In this document: positions 22,471 through 31,167 of the stretch, one piece after another | Layout of the letters: each line of letters starts with the position of its first letter | Position numbering within the stretch: position 1 is the stretch's first letter | Assembly (NCBI RefSeq): GCF_000372725.1 | Contig: NW_005198965.1 | Location: forward strand, 708,995-772,994 | Direction of reading: 5' to 3' | Length of the DNA stretch: 64,000 nucleotides | Source of the DNA: Emiliania huxleyi CCMP1516 | Taxonomy: Eukaryota > Haptophyta > Isochrysidales > Noelaerhabdaceae | Position numbers and translations under genes: made by a program | Notes under the pieces: generated by a model | The model's database searches: none | Seen by the model: the letters and a program-made list of their open reading frames with translations, nothing else | Told to the model about the DNA's origin: nothing

Positions 22471-23316
22471 TCATGGCTTCGCGAGGAAGCCCTTGACCGC
22501 GTCTCTCCAGGCGCGGGGCTTCTCGAGCGGCACGGCGTGCGCCGCGCCCTCGATGGGCAGGTGCTCCCAGCCAGCGACGCGGGCGAGGTCGGCGCCACTG
22601 CTCAGCGTCGAGAAGGCGTCCTCGGTGCCCGAGATGATGAGCCCGCCCTCGACGGCGCCTGCAGACGCGATCCGGCTGGCGAGGCGCTCTGTGTGGAGCG
22701 GGTGCTCCTCCTCCTCTGTCGCCAGCGTCTCGGCGATGATTGCCCCGACCCCCTCGCTCGTGCACTCGCGTGCCAACGCGTCGACCCACTTTGGGACGCG
22801 CGCCTCGTGCTCCGCGAGGAAGGAGGACGAGTACGAGGCGAGCGTGATCTGGTAGCCAAAGCCCTGCATGTCGCCCGAGCGCAGCGACGCGAGGCAGCCG
22901 CGCAGCGCAAAGCGTCCGCGTGCGGTGCGGCGGGAAGCCACGGCGGTGGAGACGACGCGGCGCACCTGCAGCCCGCCCGAGGCGGCTGCCGCCATCGCCA
23001 GGCGGCCTCCGAAGGAGAAGCCCGCCAGGTCGACGGGCCGATCTGCCCAGCCCGCGGCGGCCAGCACGGCCTGCAGGTCGCGTGTGTGCCGTGTGAGGGT
23101 CATGTCGGAGAGGTCGTGAGCAACCTTCCCTTGGCCTGCAGTCTCATAGAGGAGCAGCGGCCGGTCTCGGAAGCCAGAGATGTGCGTGGTCCACGAGTCG
23201 ACCCACTGGCCCGTCCCGCCAATCAAGACCAGAGGAGTGAAGTCAGAGGCGGCCGGAATGAGGACGGCGCGGTGCCCGGCGAGCGCAGTGATGGCTGAAG
23301 CTGCACGAGCCGACAT
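22471..23316 (-). CDS. Alpha/beta-hydrolase fold protein
   Basis: 281 residues from ATG 23316. Motifs: oxyanion-side LVLIGGTGQWVDSW, nucleophile elbow GFSFGG (Ser about residue 95), acid in SGTEDAFS and histidine in EGAAHAVPLEKP. The order Ser-Asp/Glu-His and the 280-residue length are those of MhpC/epoxide-hydrolase-like single-domain hydrolases. Substrate unknown. It lies 160 bp from a divergently read small gene, so the two may share a promoter. An upstream in-frame extension exists but lacks a good ATG. Confidence 0.85.
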   Translation of the reverse strand: MSARAASAITALAGHRAVLIPAASDFTPLVLIGGTGQWVDSWTTHISGFRDRPLLLYETAGQGKVAHDLSDMTLTRHTRDLQAVLAAAGWADRPVDLAGFSFGGRLAMAAAASGGLQVRRVVSTAVASRRTARGRFALRGCLASLRSGDMQGFGYQITLASYSSSFLAEHEARVPKWVDALARECTSEGVGAIIAETLATEEEEHPLHTERLASRIASAGAVEGGLIISGTEDAFSTLSSGADLARVAGWEHLPIEGAAHAVPLEKPRAWRDAVKGFLAKP

Positions 23317-23478
23317 GTACGTACCGAAGCCGTGGATGGAAAAGAATTGATTGCCGGGCCTCCCCCTCACCTCACCAACTCCGTTCACTCGTCTCTCTCT
23401 TCGAAAAAAGAACAAACCGGGCGCGGAGTGCGGTAGCTCGCAGCCAGGCAGCGAGAGAGCAGCGAGAGAGAGACATAT

Positions 23479-23910
23479 ATGCTCTCGCTCGTCCTCACGA
23501 CCGTCGCCGCTTCGCGCGCGCAACGCTCGAGCAATGAGCAGCTCGCAGCCGGCGTGCTGGTCGGCTCTGCCGCGGGCGGCGCCAGCTTCGCGGCGGTGCG
23601 GCAGATCAAGACCTCCTACTTTCCTGGCGGGATGGCGTACCGGCCTCTCCTTCGGCCCAGGTTCTCAGTGTCCCAGCAAGCTGCCGTCGCTGCTGGCGTG
23701 GCGCTTGCGAGTGGAGCCGCCGCACTCGACCGGGCCTGGCGGCGAGATCCGCTCGGGCAGGGCCTGCGGAGGCTCGGCTCGGCGCCGCTGGACGCAACAG
23801 AGCGGATGCGACGCAAGTGGCGAGAGGCGAGGCAGCGGGCAGAAGAGGAGCGACGCAGAGCCTGGCTCCGCGAGCACACACGGCCGGCGCGGGTCATGAT
23901 CCCTTCCTGA
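23479..23910 (+). CDS. Small membrane-type protein of unknown function (143 aa)
   Basis: Starts at ATG 23479 and ends with TGA. Two Ala/Gly-rich hydrophobic segments (LAAGVLVGSAAGGASFAAV near residue 22; AAVAAGVALASGAAALD near 68) flank the loop KTSYFPGGMAYRP. A highly basic/acidic helix forms the C-terminus (MRRKWREARQRAEEERRRAW). Two-pass organelle membrane topology is an inference. Divergent from the neighbouring hydrolase. Confidence 0.5.
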   Translation: MLSLVLTTVAASRAQRSSNEQLAAGVLVGSAAGGASFAAVRQIKTSYFPGGMAYRPLLRPRFSVSQQAAVAAGVALASGAAALDRAWRRDPLGQGLRRLGSAPLDATERMRRKWREARQRAEEERRRAWLREHTRPARVMIPS

Positions 23911-24107
23911 ACGTCTCTCCGGCACACATTTTATGTAGCGCTCTCGAGTGCCGAGATCACATTATACATGTGCAAGAACTCGACCACGCCTTCGACATTG
24001 TGCAGTATTATAAGTAAGTGGATGCACGACAAACACGCATGAGGGACCAAGGAGTTACACACCGGACCGACACACCCCTCGCGACGGACGACGCACCCTC
24101 TTCTGGT

Positions 24108-25799
24108 TCACCATAAAAAGTCGACCAGAGAGGGCCCGCGCGCCGCGTCGCCGCCTCCCAGCACGGTCCTTGCGAGGCTCACCGCCGACCTGCCCGCCGC
24201 GACGTGCGGCTCGTCTGGCTTGAGCGGGACCACGCCAGCGTCCGGCTCGCGCCCGGCGATGACGTTGGCCGCCTGCAGCCCCGTCACGTACGCCTTCTCC
24301 TGCGACCACGACCCGTGGCGGGTGCGCACGAGGTCGCCGACAAAGTAGGCGTTGGGGATGGACGACGAGGCGAGGTCCGGCATCGAGTCGTACGAGCCCG
24401 GAAAGTACCAATTGACCGCGTTCGGCAGCTTGACGACGGCGCGGTCGGCGACGCTCGCCGCGCGGCACGGCTCGCCGAGCATCGTGTCGAGGTCTGCCTT
24501 GGCCTTGGCCGCGATCTCCTCGTCGCTCAGCAGCAGCAGCGAGTTGGCGTGGTAGTAGTCGACCTCGATCACCGAGCCGGGCTCACCGTCCAATGCGGGC
24601 GCGTGCAGCTTCTTGATGTCGAACCAGGTCATCCCCACGCCCTCGTCGAAGCCCCAGCACGCGTTGGCCGTGTGCTGCGTCGGCACCTCGCGGTCGAGGA
24701 AGAGTCGCGTCGCGAGCACGCTCAGCCCGCGCAGGTTGGCGTACCGCCGCCACTCCTCGTGCTGAGACAGGGCGCGCGAGCCGCGAACCATCCCGTTGAG
24801 CGCCGCGGCGCCGACAGCGAGCACCACGTCGTCCGCCTCCACCCGCACCTTCGAGTCGGCCGGCGCGCCGCTCGCGTCGTCGGTCGGCGTGCCTCCCGGC
24901 ACCAGCGGGCTGCCGCCGGTCGTCCTGCAGACGACGCACTCGATGCGGCCGTCCGAGCCGCACTCGAAGTCGGTAACCCGCGTGGAGGGGAGGAACTGGA
25001 CGCCGCGCTCCTTCATCTGCTCGACCCACGGCTGGAAGATCATCTCGCCGATGTTGCCCTTGCACCACCGAACGTCGAAGCTCGTCTGGTGCTTGAGCAC
25101 GAAGAAGTAGGCCATGCCGAGAGCTGCCGCCGCGGAGCACTCTTCGCCCGGAGCAAAGAGGCCGGTCAGGATCATCGGCTCGAAGGCCTCCTTGTACATG
25201 CGGCGCGAGACGCCGAGCTTGGTGCACAGGTCACGAAACGAGATCTTGTCGTACTTTGCCCACGCCTCGGGCGAGTCGTCAAACTCGGAGAAGGCGAGCA
25301 CGAGCGGAGCGGCAGTCGCGCGGTCGAGCGGCGACAGGTTCTGAAAGCGCGTGTACAGCGCCTGGCCGAGTCCGGTCGGCAGCCCACCAGCAAAGGGTCC
25401 GGACTCGCCAAACGGCCTCGAGTCGCGGTAGACCGGCCACACCGCCTCGAGGCCGCTCGGCGAGTACTGCCCCTGCTCGGCGTATCCGGTTAGGACGGCG
25501 TCACGGTCAAGGCCAACCTCGTCCATCAGCTTGTAAATGTTGCCGTACTCGTCCCAAAAGCCATGCTGGCCAGCCTCGGCGCTGCGGCCACCCGGCGTCT
25601 TCCACGAGTCGGCGACGAGGCCACCGGGCCTCGGGGCAGCGTCCACGACCGTCACCTCGGTGCCAGGAGTTTTGGAGAGGTGGTGCGCAGCAGAGAGGCC
25701 GCCCCAGCCGGCGCCGACGACGACGACTCTCTTGCAGCAGGCGCGCGATGGCGAAAGCAGCAGGAGAAAAGCAGCAGAGAGGGAGCGCATGGAGCGCAT
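24108..25799 (-). CDS. FAD-dependent carotenoid desaturase-like / amine-oxidase family protein
   Basis: 563 residues, intronless. A signal-type leader (MRSMRSLSAAFLLLLSPSRA) precedes the Rossmann FAD motif VVVVGAGWGGLSAAHHLS and the acidic ribose-binding strand (EVTVVDAAPRPGG). The body has desaturase-type features: SFRDLCTKLGVSRRMYKEAF, VRWCKGNIGEMIFQPWVEQM, and the C-terminal FAD-binding segment NAYFVGDLVRTRHGSWSQEKA with TGLQAAN. Overall closest in style to zeta-carotene-desaturase and related plant/algal plastid oxidoreductases. The exact reaction cannot be assigned from sequence alone. The leader fits plastid import through a secondary plastid. Confidence 0.85.
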   Translation of the reverse strand: MRSMRSLSAAFLLLLSPSRACCKRVVVVGAGWGGLSAAHHLSKTPGTEVTVVDAAPRPGGLVADSWKTPGGRSAEAGQHGFWDEYGNIYKLMDEVGLDRDAVLTGYAEQGQYSPSGLEAVWPVYRDSRPFGESGPFAGGLPTGLGQALYTRFQNLSPLDRATAAPLVLAFSEFDDSPEAWAKYDKISFRDLCTKLGVSRRMYKEAFEPMILTGLFAPGEECSAAAALGMAYFFVLKHQTSFDVRWCKGNIGEMIFQPWVEQMKERGVQFLPSTRVTDFECGSDGRIECVVCRTTGGSPLVPGGTPTDDASGAPADSKVRVEADDVVLAVGAAALNGMVRGSRALSQHEEWRRYANLRGLSVLATRLFLDREVPTQHTANACWGFDEGVGMTWFDIKKLHAPALDGEPGSVIEVDYYHANSLLLLSDEEIAAKAKADLDTMLGEPCRAASVADRAVVKLPNAVNWYFPGSYDSMPDLASSSIPNAYFVGDLVRTRHGSWSQEKAYVTGLQAANVIAGREPDAGVVPLKPDEPHVAAGRSAVSLARTVLGGGDAARGPSLVDFLW

Positions 25800-26023
25800 C
25801 GTGAGCGATGAAGGCCACTTCTCGAAGGCCACTCTCGGAACGAAGAAAAGAGAAAAAATAACCCAAGCTGTGTGTCTTGATTTGCCAATAATACACCTAC
25901 ACAAATAAATACAGGAGAGTGTTGTCGATAGTGCCGCGTGACATCATAACGCGCGGAACGCTCGTGTACGGGCGCTCGCACGCGCAGACGCCCAAAAGAC
26001 GTTGCGGCGGCTCCTTACGGTGG

Positions 26024-28840
26024 ATGGCCCCCACCGGCCCTGTCCTCTGCAAGCACCGAGTCGGCTACGTCGGCGTCTGGCGCGGGCGCACAGCGGGTGG
26101 CTCGCCAAAGCACTCCAGCTTCTTTGATAATCCACAGCTGCGCCTCCGCATCTCCAACCGGCAGCAGGAGCTGCGGGTGACACTTGCGCAGTCGCCCCTA
26201 CAACCGGGGGCAGGGGTTCACGCGGTTGGGTTCGTCCTCCTCAGTGCCGACGAGCCTGCGGTCGCTCGCCGCACCCTCGGCACCCCCGGCGGCACGCACG
26301 GCTACTCCGCAATTCAAGGCATTCACCCCATCCCCTTTACCTCGGGAGAGGAGAGGGTAGACGTTGTCCTCAAGCTGGAGCGGCTCAAACAGGACTACAT
26401 ACTGGTCCCGTGCACCGACTCGCCAGGGAGCGAGGCCGCTTTTGCTCTCGATATTCGCTCAAACTATCCCCTCTCCCTCGCGTGCCTCCCAAAGGACGGA
26501 TCGCCGCTGCCTGACCCCACGGCCGGAGGGGAGCAGGAGCAGGAGCAGCAGCAGCAGAGCACGAGCACCCCGGCACCCTCCGCCGCTGTCGAAATTCAGG
26601 GGATGGCCACAGGCATCTCGAGCGCAAGGGGCTACGGATTTGGCAACGTCGGCCAGAGCGGGGTGTCAGAGGGTGAGGCGCTGCTCCAGAAGCTTCAAGC
26701 TGCGCAATTCGAGGATGACGCCTTTCACAGCCTTCTGACGGGGTCTGCTGCGGGCAAGGCTGGGCGGGAGGTCGAGTGGAGGAGGCCACGCCAAGTCACG
26801 GAGGAGCCGTCTCCGGTGGAGGCGGCCGGCGTCACGACGCTGCTCCACCCGGAGTTGCATGAGCGAGCCGGAGGCGCCCCTCCGGGGCCGAGCGCTGGAA
26901 GCTGGATCCTTGGCGCGCTCGCGATGCTTGCCCAGTCCCCGACGCTGCTGCAGCGGTGCTTCGTGCCGGGGGTGCATGGTAAGCGCGGCGTCCTCGCAGT
27001 CCGTGTCTGGCACTGGGACAGCTGGCATACCATCCTCACCGACGATCGGCTGCCCGTCGCCAGCGGCCGGCTCGTCTCTGGCGGGTGCGCAGACGCGCGG
27101 CAGCTTTCGCTAGCTCTGCTCATCAAAGCTTACGCGCGGCACCACGGGTCGTACGCCGCCTTGCGCACCGGCCGCGTGACGGAGATGCTCGTAGACTTTA
27201 CGGGCGGCTGCTCCCAAAAGATTGAGCTGGGTGATGATGGCGAGGCGAGCGCCGTCTGGGAGGAGCTGATTGAGATCAGGGATCGCGGTGCGCTGCTCGG
27301 CTGCCAACAGCTGGCCGGCGCCGACCGCGCCGTGGAGGCGCAGCGCCTCGGCGTCCGCACGCAGTCGACCTACGTCATTCTCGAGCTCGTCGAGCTCTCG
27401 GGCCTGCGCTTGGTCTGCCTGCGCAACCCGTTCCTGGAGCCACGCTGGCGAGGAAAGTGGCGAGCGGGCGCCCCAGGGTGGTTCGAAGGCGGCGACACGT
27501 CGCCGCTGCTGGGGCTGCAAGAGAGCGGCAGCGAGCACGCCGGCGCCGCAGTGGCGGAGGACGAGTCGGGCGTCTTTTGGCTCAGCCTCGAGGACTTTGT
27601 GCGCGTCTTTGATCGCGCCCACGCGTGCCGTACCTTTAGCCGCAGCACTCCTCGCGCGGTCGTGTTTGGGGAGTGGGATGCCGGCAGCGCGGGCGGCTGC
27701 CTCAACTACCTCTGCTCCTGGCGGCGGAACCCGCAGTACGTACTGCAACTCCCCTGCGCCGCTCGGGTCTTCATCGCCATCACCCAGCCGCCTCTCCTCG
27801 GCTCGATCGGGCAAAGAGACTACCTCTCCATCGGCGTGTGTGTGCTGCGGGGCGATGGGCGCCGGCGGCTCCTCACCGTCACCCGGGATTCGCTCCTCGG
27901 CGCCTCTCCCATCTCCGACACCCGCGAGGTGAGCTTCTCCCTCTCGCTGCCGGCGAGCACCGCGGAGGCGCCGCACATCGTCATACCGTACACCTTTGAG
28001 CCCAACGAGACGGGCGCGTTCAAGCTGTCTGTCTGGGCGGACGTCAAGTTTGGGCTTTCCCCCCTGGCGCAGGAGGACGAGTGGTGCCACACCGCGCTCG
28101 CCGGCGAGTGGGACGCATCGAGCGGCGGTGTGCCCAACCCGGGCAACAGCCGCTGGCAGGTGAACCCCCAGTGGGAGGTGGCGCCGCTCAGCCAGCCGAC
28201 CACGGTCACAATCGTGCTGGAGCTCGCTCCTCCGCCGCATCCCGACCAGCCTACGCCGCTGGCGCTCGGCTGCCTTGTGCTCCGGGGCAGCAAGGCGAGC
28301 CAGCAGGTCGATCTCATCGGGCCGGACGACGTGTTGGCGCAGGCCGGCTTTGCTCGCGCCGCGCAAGTGACCTGTTGCGTCACGCTGCCCGCCTCGGACG
28401 AGCCGTGCTGCCTCCTCGCGTGCACCTTCGAGCCGGGCCAGGAGGCCGCTTTCCGCCTGCACCTCTACACTGACCAGCCCATCAGCGCACGAGCAGTGCA
28501 GCCCGACGAGGTGCAGAGCGCACCGCTGGGCACGTCGGTCGCCGGGTCCTCCTTCGCCATCGACAGCGCTGCGCCCGAGGCGATTGCGGGAAGCCAGCAG
28601 CCTCGCACGGACAACGCCGGCGAGGCGGGGGAGAGCGAGGCGGGCGGGGCCGAGGCCAGCGAGCGCCCTCGGGATGTGCCCACGGCCCAGCCGCCTGAGG
28701 AGGAGGAGGCCGCCGACCAGGACACGGGGCACGGGCGGGCGACGGCGGCCTCGGGCGGCCCGCTGCGCCTCCTGAAGAAGCTGCCGTGGAGGCCGGGCAC
28801 GCCGAAACGCAGGGGCGCGAGGCGTCGGGCGGCTAGTTGA
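26024..28840 (+). CDS. Calpain-like protein with C2-like (domain III) repeats; catalytic Cys and His missing
   Basis: 938 residues from ATG 26024, intronless. Order: an N-terminal domain-III-like fold (SFFDNPQLRL), a linker, then a papain-like calpain core (about 280-560) and two more domain-III-like folds, each ending in a TFEP motif (about 590-700 and 710-830), then an acidic/basic tail. The core is clear: HWDSWHTILTDDRLPVASGR, LLIKAYARHHGSYAAL, VDFTGG, LRNPF and RWRGKW. At the Cys site it reads AGSWILGALAML rather than DCWFLAAL. The GHAYS histidine site reads TQSTYVILEL. The Asn remains in RNPF. It is therefore predicted to be proteolytically inactive, like animal CAPN6. Confidence 0.85.
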   Translation: MAPTGPVLCKHRVGYVGVWRGRTAGGSPKHSSFFDNPQLRLRISNRQQELRVTLAQSPLQPGAGVHAVGFVLLSADEPAVARRTLGTPGGTHGYSAIQGIHPIPFTSGEERVDVVLKLERLKQDYILVPCTDSPGSEAAFALDIRSNYPLSLACLPKDGSPLPDPTAGGEQEQEQQQQSTSTPAPSAAVEIQGMATGISSARGYGFGNVGQSGVSEGEALLQKLQAAQFEDDAFHSLLTGSAAGKAGREVEWRRPRQVTEEPSPVEAAGVTTLLHPELHERAGGAPPGPSAGSWILGALAMLAQSPTLLQRCFVPGVHGKRGVLAVRVWHWDSWHTILTDDRLPVASGRLVSGGCADARQLSLALLIKAYARHHGSYAALRTGRVTEMLVDFTGGCSQKIELGDDGEASAVWEELIEIRDRGALLGCQQLAGADRAVEAQRLGVRTQSTYVILELVELSGLRLVCLRNPFLEPRWRGKWRAGAPGWFEGGDTSPLLGLQESGSEHAGAAVAEDESGVFWLSLEDFVRVFDRAHACRTFSRSTPRAVVFGEWDAGSAGGCLNYLCSWRRNPQYVLQLPCAARVFIAITQPPLLGSIGQRDYLSIGVCVLRGDGRRRLLTVTRDSLLGASPISDTREVSFSLSLPASTAEAPHIVIPYTFEPNETGAFKLSVWADVKFGLSPLAQEDEWCHTALAGEWDASSGGVPNPGNSRWQVNPQWEVAPLSQPTTVTIVLELAPPPHPDQPTPLALGCLVLRGSKASQQVDLIGPDDVLAQAGFARAAQVTCCVTLPASDEPCCLLACTFEPGQEAAFRLHLYTDQPISARAVQPDEVQSAPLGTSVAGSSFAIDSAAPEAIAGSQQPRTDNAGEAGESEAGGAEASERPRDVPTAQPPEEEEAADQDTGHGRATAASGGPLRLLKKLPWRPGTPKRRGARRRAAS

Positions 28841-29225
28841 GTGTGTGCCAAAGAATTAGTGAAAAGGGGGTCAGGGCTCTCTAGCCCGTAGCCCGATGCC
28901 GATCATCCGGCCCGCTGGGTGCGCTTCTTAGCTCCCCGGCCCTGGATGTGAGGTTGATGACTGCACTCTCCAAGTGCTCCAAGTGCTCAGAGAAAGAAAG
29001 AAAGAATTTTTTACAAAGAAACTCCCTCGCACGACACTAGGCACGGGAGACTGGCGCGCACTGGCACTAACACAGGTACACCACGGGAGCCGCCTAAGCG
29101 ACTCCCGCGAGGACGGCGAGGCACTTAGCTCCGTGCACTCGACCGCCCTCGCCGCAGACTGAGGCAAGCTCATTCACAATCTGCTCTGCGATGGCCGTGT
29201 GAAGAACGACTGAGATGCGCTGCTT
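28841..29225. other. Intergenic with dispersed-repeat fragment
   Basis: 28930-28990 carries the CTCCCCGGCCCTGGATGTG and CTCCAAGTGCTCCAAG repeat also seen at 11.5, 12.7 and 47.4 kb. No gene. Confidence 0.5.
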
Positions 29226-29747
29226 CAAAGAAAGAAAACAGACAAGCCAAGGGAGGGATGGGAGGACGGCACGCCACCACCACACAGGGATTTTAAGGAG
29301 AGGAGTGTGGTGCTAGCCGTCGCCCACCCTGACCCTTGGGTCGTCTGCCTCTTTCTATCTCCCCCTTCGCAGTCCCTCGCCGATTCTCGCTGCAACCTTC
29401 ATGCCACCTCGCGGTCGTCCCCCACTCTCGTCGTTCTCTCTCTTCTCGCTTCTTTCTCTGTCGCGTCGCTCTCCTCTGCCTCATCCTGCGACACGGCGTC
29501 GAGCGACGGCGCCGCCGCCTGCCGCTCCCTTGCTCTCGCTTCTTCTCCCGCCTTTCGTCGCAGCTCTGCCCTCCTCGCGGCATATTTTGGCCCCTCGAGT
29601 TTATCGAGCTCTCCTCGCGCAAGGACGACTCTTCTGTGCGCCCACTCCGATCATTTGCCGCCAAGTCATATCGTTGCTCAAGTCCACTCTCTCTTCGAAC
29701 ACTTGTACTTCCACAGATGATGTTGGCGCTGAGCTTGAGGTCCCCTT
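29226..29747 (-). mobile_element. Family A retroelement, long copy (about 520 bp)
   Basis: On the minus strand this matches the plus-strand copy 41979-42512 over its length. It has a basic C-terminal coding relic (SVRRESG, EQRYDLAAND, then Arg-rich), the conserved 3' UTR and a CTTT tail ending near 29226. It defines the longest visible form of family A; the 5' part is missing. Confidence 0.85.
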
Positions 29748-29759
29748 CGGTTGTATCGT

Positions 29760-29886
29760 AAAAGAAAGAAAGAAGAAAACAGACAAGCCCAGGGAGGGAT
29801 GGGACGGCACGCCGCCACCACACAGGGATACAGGGATTTTAAGGAGAGGGGTGTGATGCGCTAGCCGTCGCCCACCCTTGGGCGTC
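29760..29886 (-). mobile_element. Family A retroposon, 127 bp, 12-bp target duplication
   Basis: Flanked by CGGTTGTATCGT at 29748-29759 and 29887-29898. It contains a short internal duplication (CAGGGATACAGGGAT). Confidence 0.9.
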
Positions 29887-29898
29887 CGGTTGTATCGT

Positions 29899-29938
29899 AA
29901 AAGAAAGAAAGAAAAACAACCAAGGGAGGGATGGGAGG
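29899..29938 (-). mobile_element. Second, 40-bp family A insert at the same target
   Basis: Lies between CGGTTGTATCGT (29887-29898) and the near-copy CGGTTGAAACGT (29939-29950). It carries only the tail and the CCAAGGGAGGGATGGGAGGA core. Confidence 0.75.
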
Positions 29939-30034
29939 ACGGTTGAAACGTAAAAGAAAGAAAGGGAAAACCACCTTCTTTTTTTTGCTGCTCGTCAAGC
30001 TGCGCCAGCGAGCTCCACCCACTCGCCGATAAAT

Positions 30035-30868
30035 ATGTCACGGTTCCTGCTCCTACTGCTCTCGGCCGCCTCCGCCGCTGGCAAAGCGGCCGTCAAGAGC
30101 AAGTCCGACGACTGGAAGTCGCAGATGCTCTTTAGCGAACGCCTCATCGCCGGCGCCGGCGCCCGCGGTGTCGCGCAGACGATGCTGCACCCGATCGACG
30201 TCCTGCGCACACGGCTGCAGGCCAAGGGGGTGGCGGTCACGCTCAACGCCGAGACGTTCGCCAAGGGCGTGGCACCGCAGTTCTTCCTCGCCTTCCCGGC
30301 GGGCGCCACCCAGTTTGCCGCCTTTGAGTGGGCAAAGGAGCGCTTTGCCGCCGCCGGCATGAAGGGCAGCTTCGCCGAGCTCTCGTGCGGAGCGATCGGC
30401 GCGATCGCCGCGTCGGTGATCCGGGTGCCGCAGGAGGTGATCAAGCAGCGCGTGCAGGCGGACATCTACCCCAACGCGCTGGTCGGCGTCTCAAAGTGCT
30501 TTGCGACGGACGGCATCGCCGGCTTCTACAAGGGCTACTTCGCGACCGTCTCGCGGGATGTGCCGTGGAACGCGCTCTCCTTCATGTTCTTCGCGCAGGC
30601 GAAGAAGGCGTACAAGCTCTTTACTGGCCGCACGCCTGAGGGCCAGGAGAACCTCATGCTCGGCGCCGCCGCGGGCATGACTGCCGCCGTCATCATGACT
30701 CCGATCGACGTGGTGAAGACGCGCCTGATGACCGGCGGCGCGAGCGGCGGGATCATCGGCGTGATGAAGTCGATCATCGCCGATGAGGGCGCGGCCACGC
30801 TGATGAAGGGCGTCCTCCCGCGGGTCGCCTTCCTCGCGCCGCTCGCCGCCCTCACCCTCTCCCTTTAG
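30035..30868 (+). CDS. SLC25 carrier, S-adenosylmethionine-carrier-like
   Basis: 277 residues with a signal-type leader (MSRFLLLLLSAASAAG), pointing to a plastid or other endomembrane-routed membrane rather than a plain mitochondrion. Carrier motifs are PIDVLRTRLQ (about residue 55), RVPQEVIKQRVQ (about 131) and TPIDVVKTRLM (about 227). The second motif is the RVPxEVxKQR form characteristic of SAM carriers (SLC25A26/SAMC). The frame stops at TAG 30866-30868 inside the sixth helix, where carriers usually have Tyr-Glu. The same frame continues 19 codons (EVFGKMLVSSRLEI) to a TGA, so the true end may lie at about 30928. Confidence 0.85.
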   Translation: MSRFLLLLLSAASAAGKAAVKSKSDDWKSQMLFSERLIAGAGARGVAQTMLHPIDVLRTRLQAKGVAVTLNAETFAKGVAPQFFLAFPAGATQFAAFEWAKERFAAAGMKGSFAELSCGAIGAIAASVIRVPQEVIKQRVQADIYPNALVGVSKCFATDGIAGFYKGYFATVSRDVPWNALSFMFFAQAKKAYKLFTGRTPEGQENLMLGAAAGMTAAVIMTPIDVVKTRLMTGGASGGIIGVMKSIIADEGAATLMKGVLPRVAFLAPLAALTLSL

Positions 30869-31167
30869 GAGGTGTTTGGAAAGATGCTGGTATCCTCGCG
30901 GCTCGAGATCGCGTCGAGCGAGCTCTGAGAGCGCGGCGGGGGCTGCGAGCGTGCAGCTGCCGAGCCGGGTGCGGACTGAGCTCTCTGAGGTCTGTGAGCT
31001 CCGAAACAGGTCCTCTCAGCGTTTGACACCCAAATCACAAACAGTGCATGGGGGAGGGGGGGGGGGGGGGGCGTGGTTGGTCCCGGAAGGGGATAGTCGC
31101 ACTTTACCCGCAGCAGACCAGGGAACCCACATGGTGAAGGGCCTTCGGCAGCTTTCGGCCGCTGGCG
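30869..31167. other. Intergenic; includes in-frame extension of the carrier and a G homopolymer
   Basis: 30869-30928 could encode the missing carrier C-terminus. A G run of about 18 bases lies at 31052-31071. No other gene seen. Confidence 0.4.

Noticed and set aside
27110..28732. 540-codon minus frame opposite the calpain-like gene
   Set aside because: Shadow; the plus strand has calpain motifs throughout.
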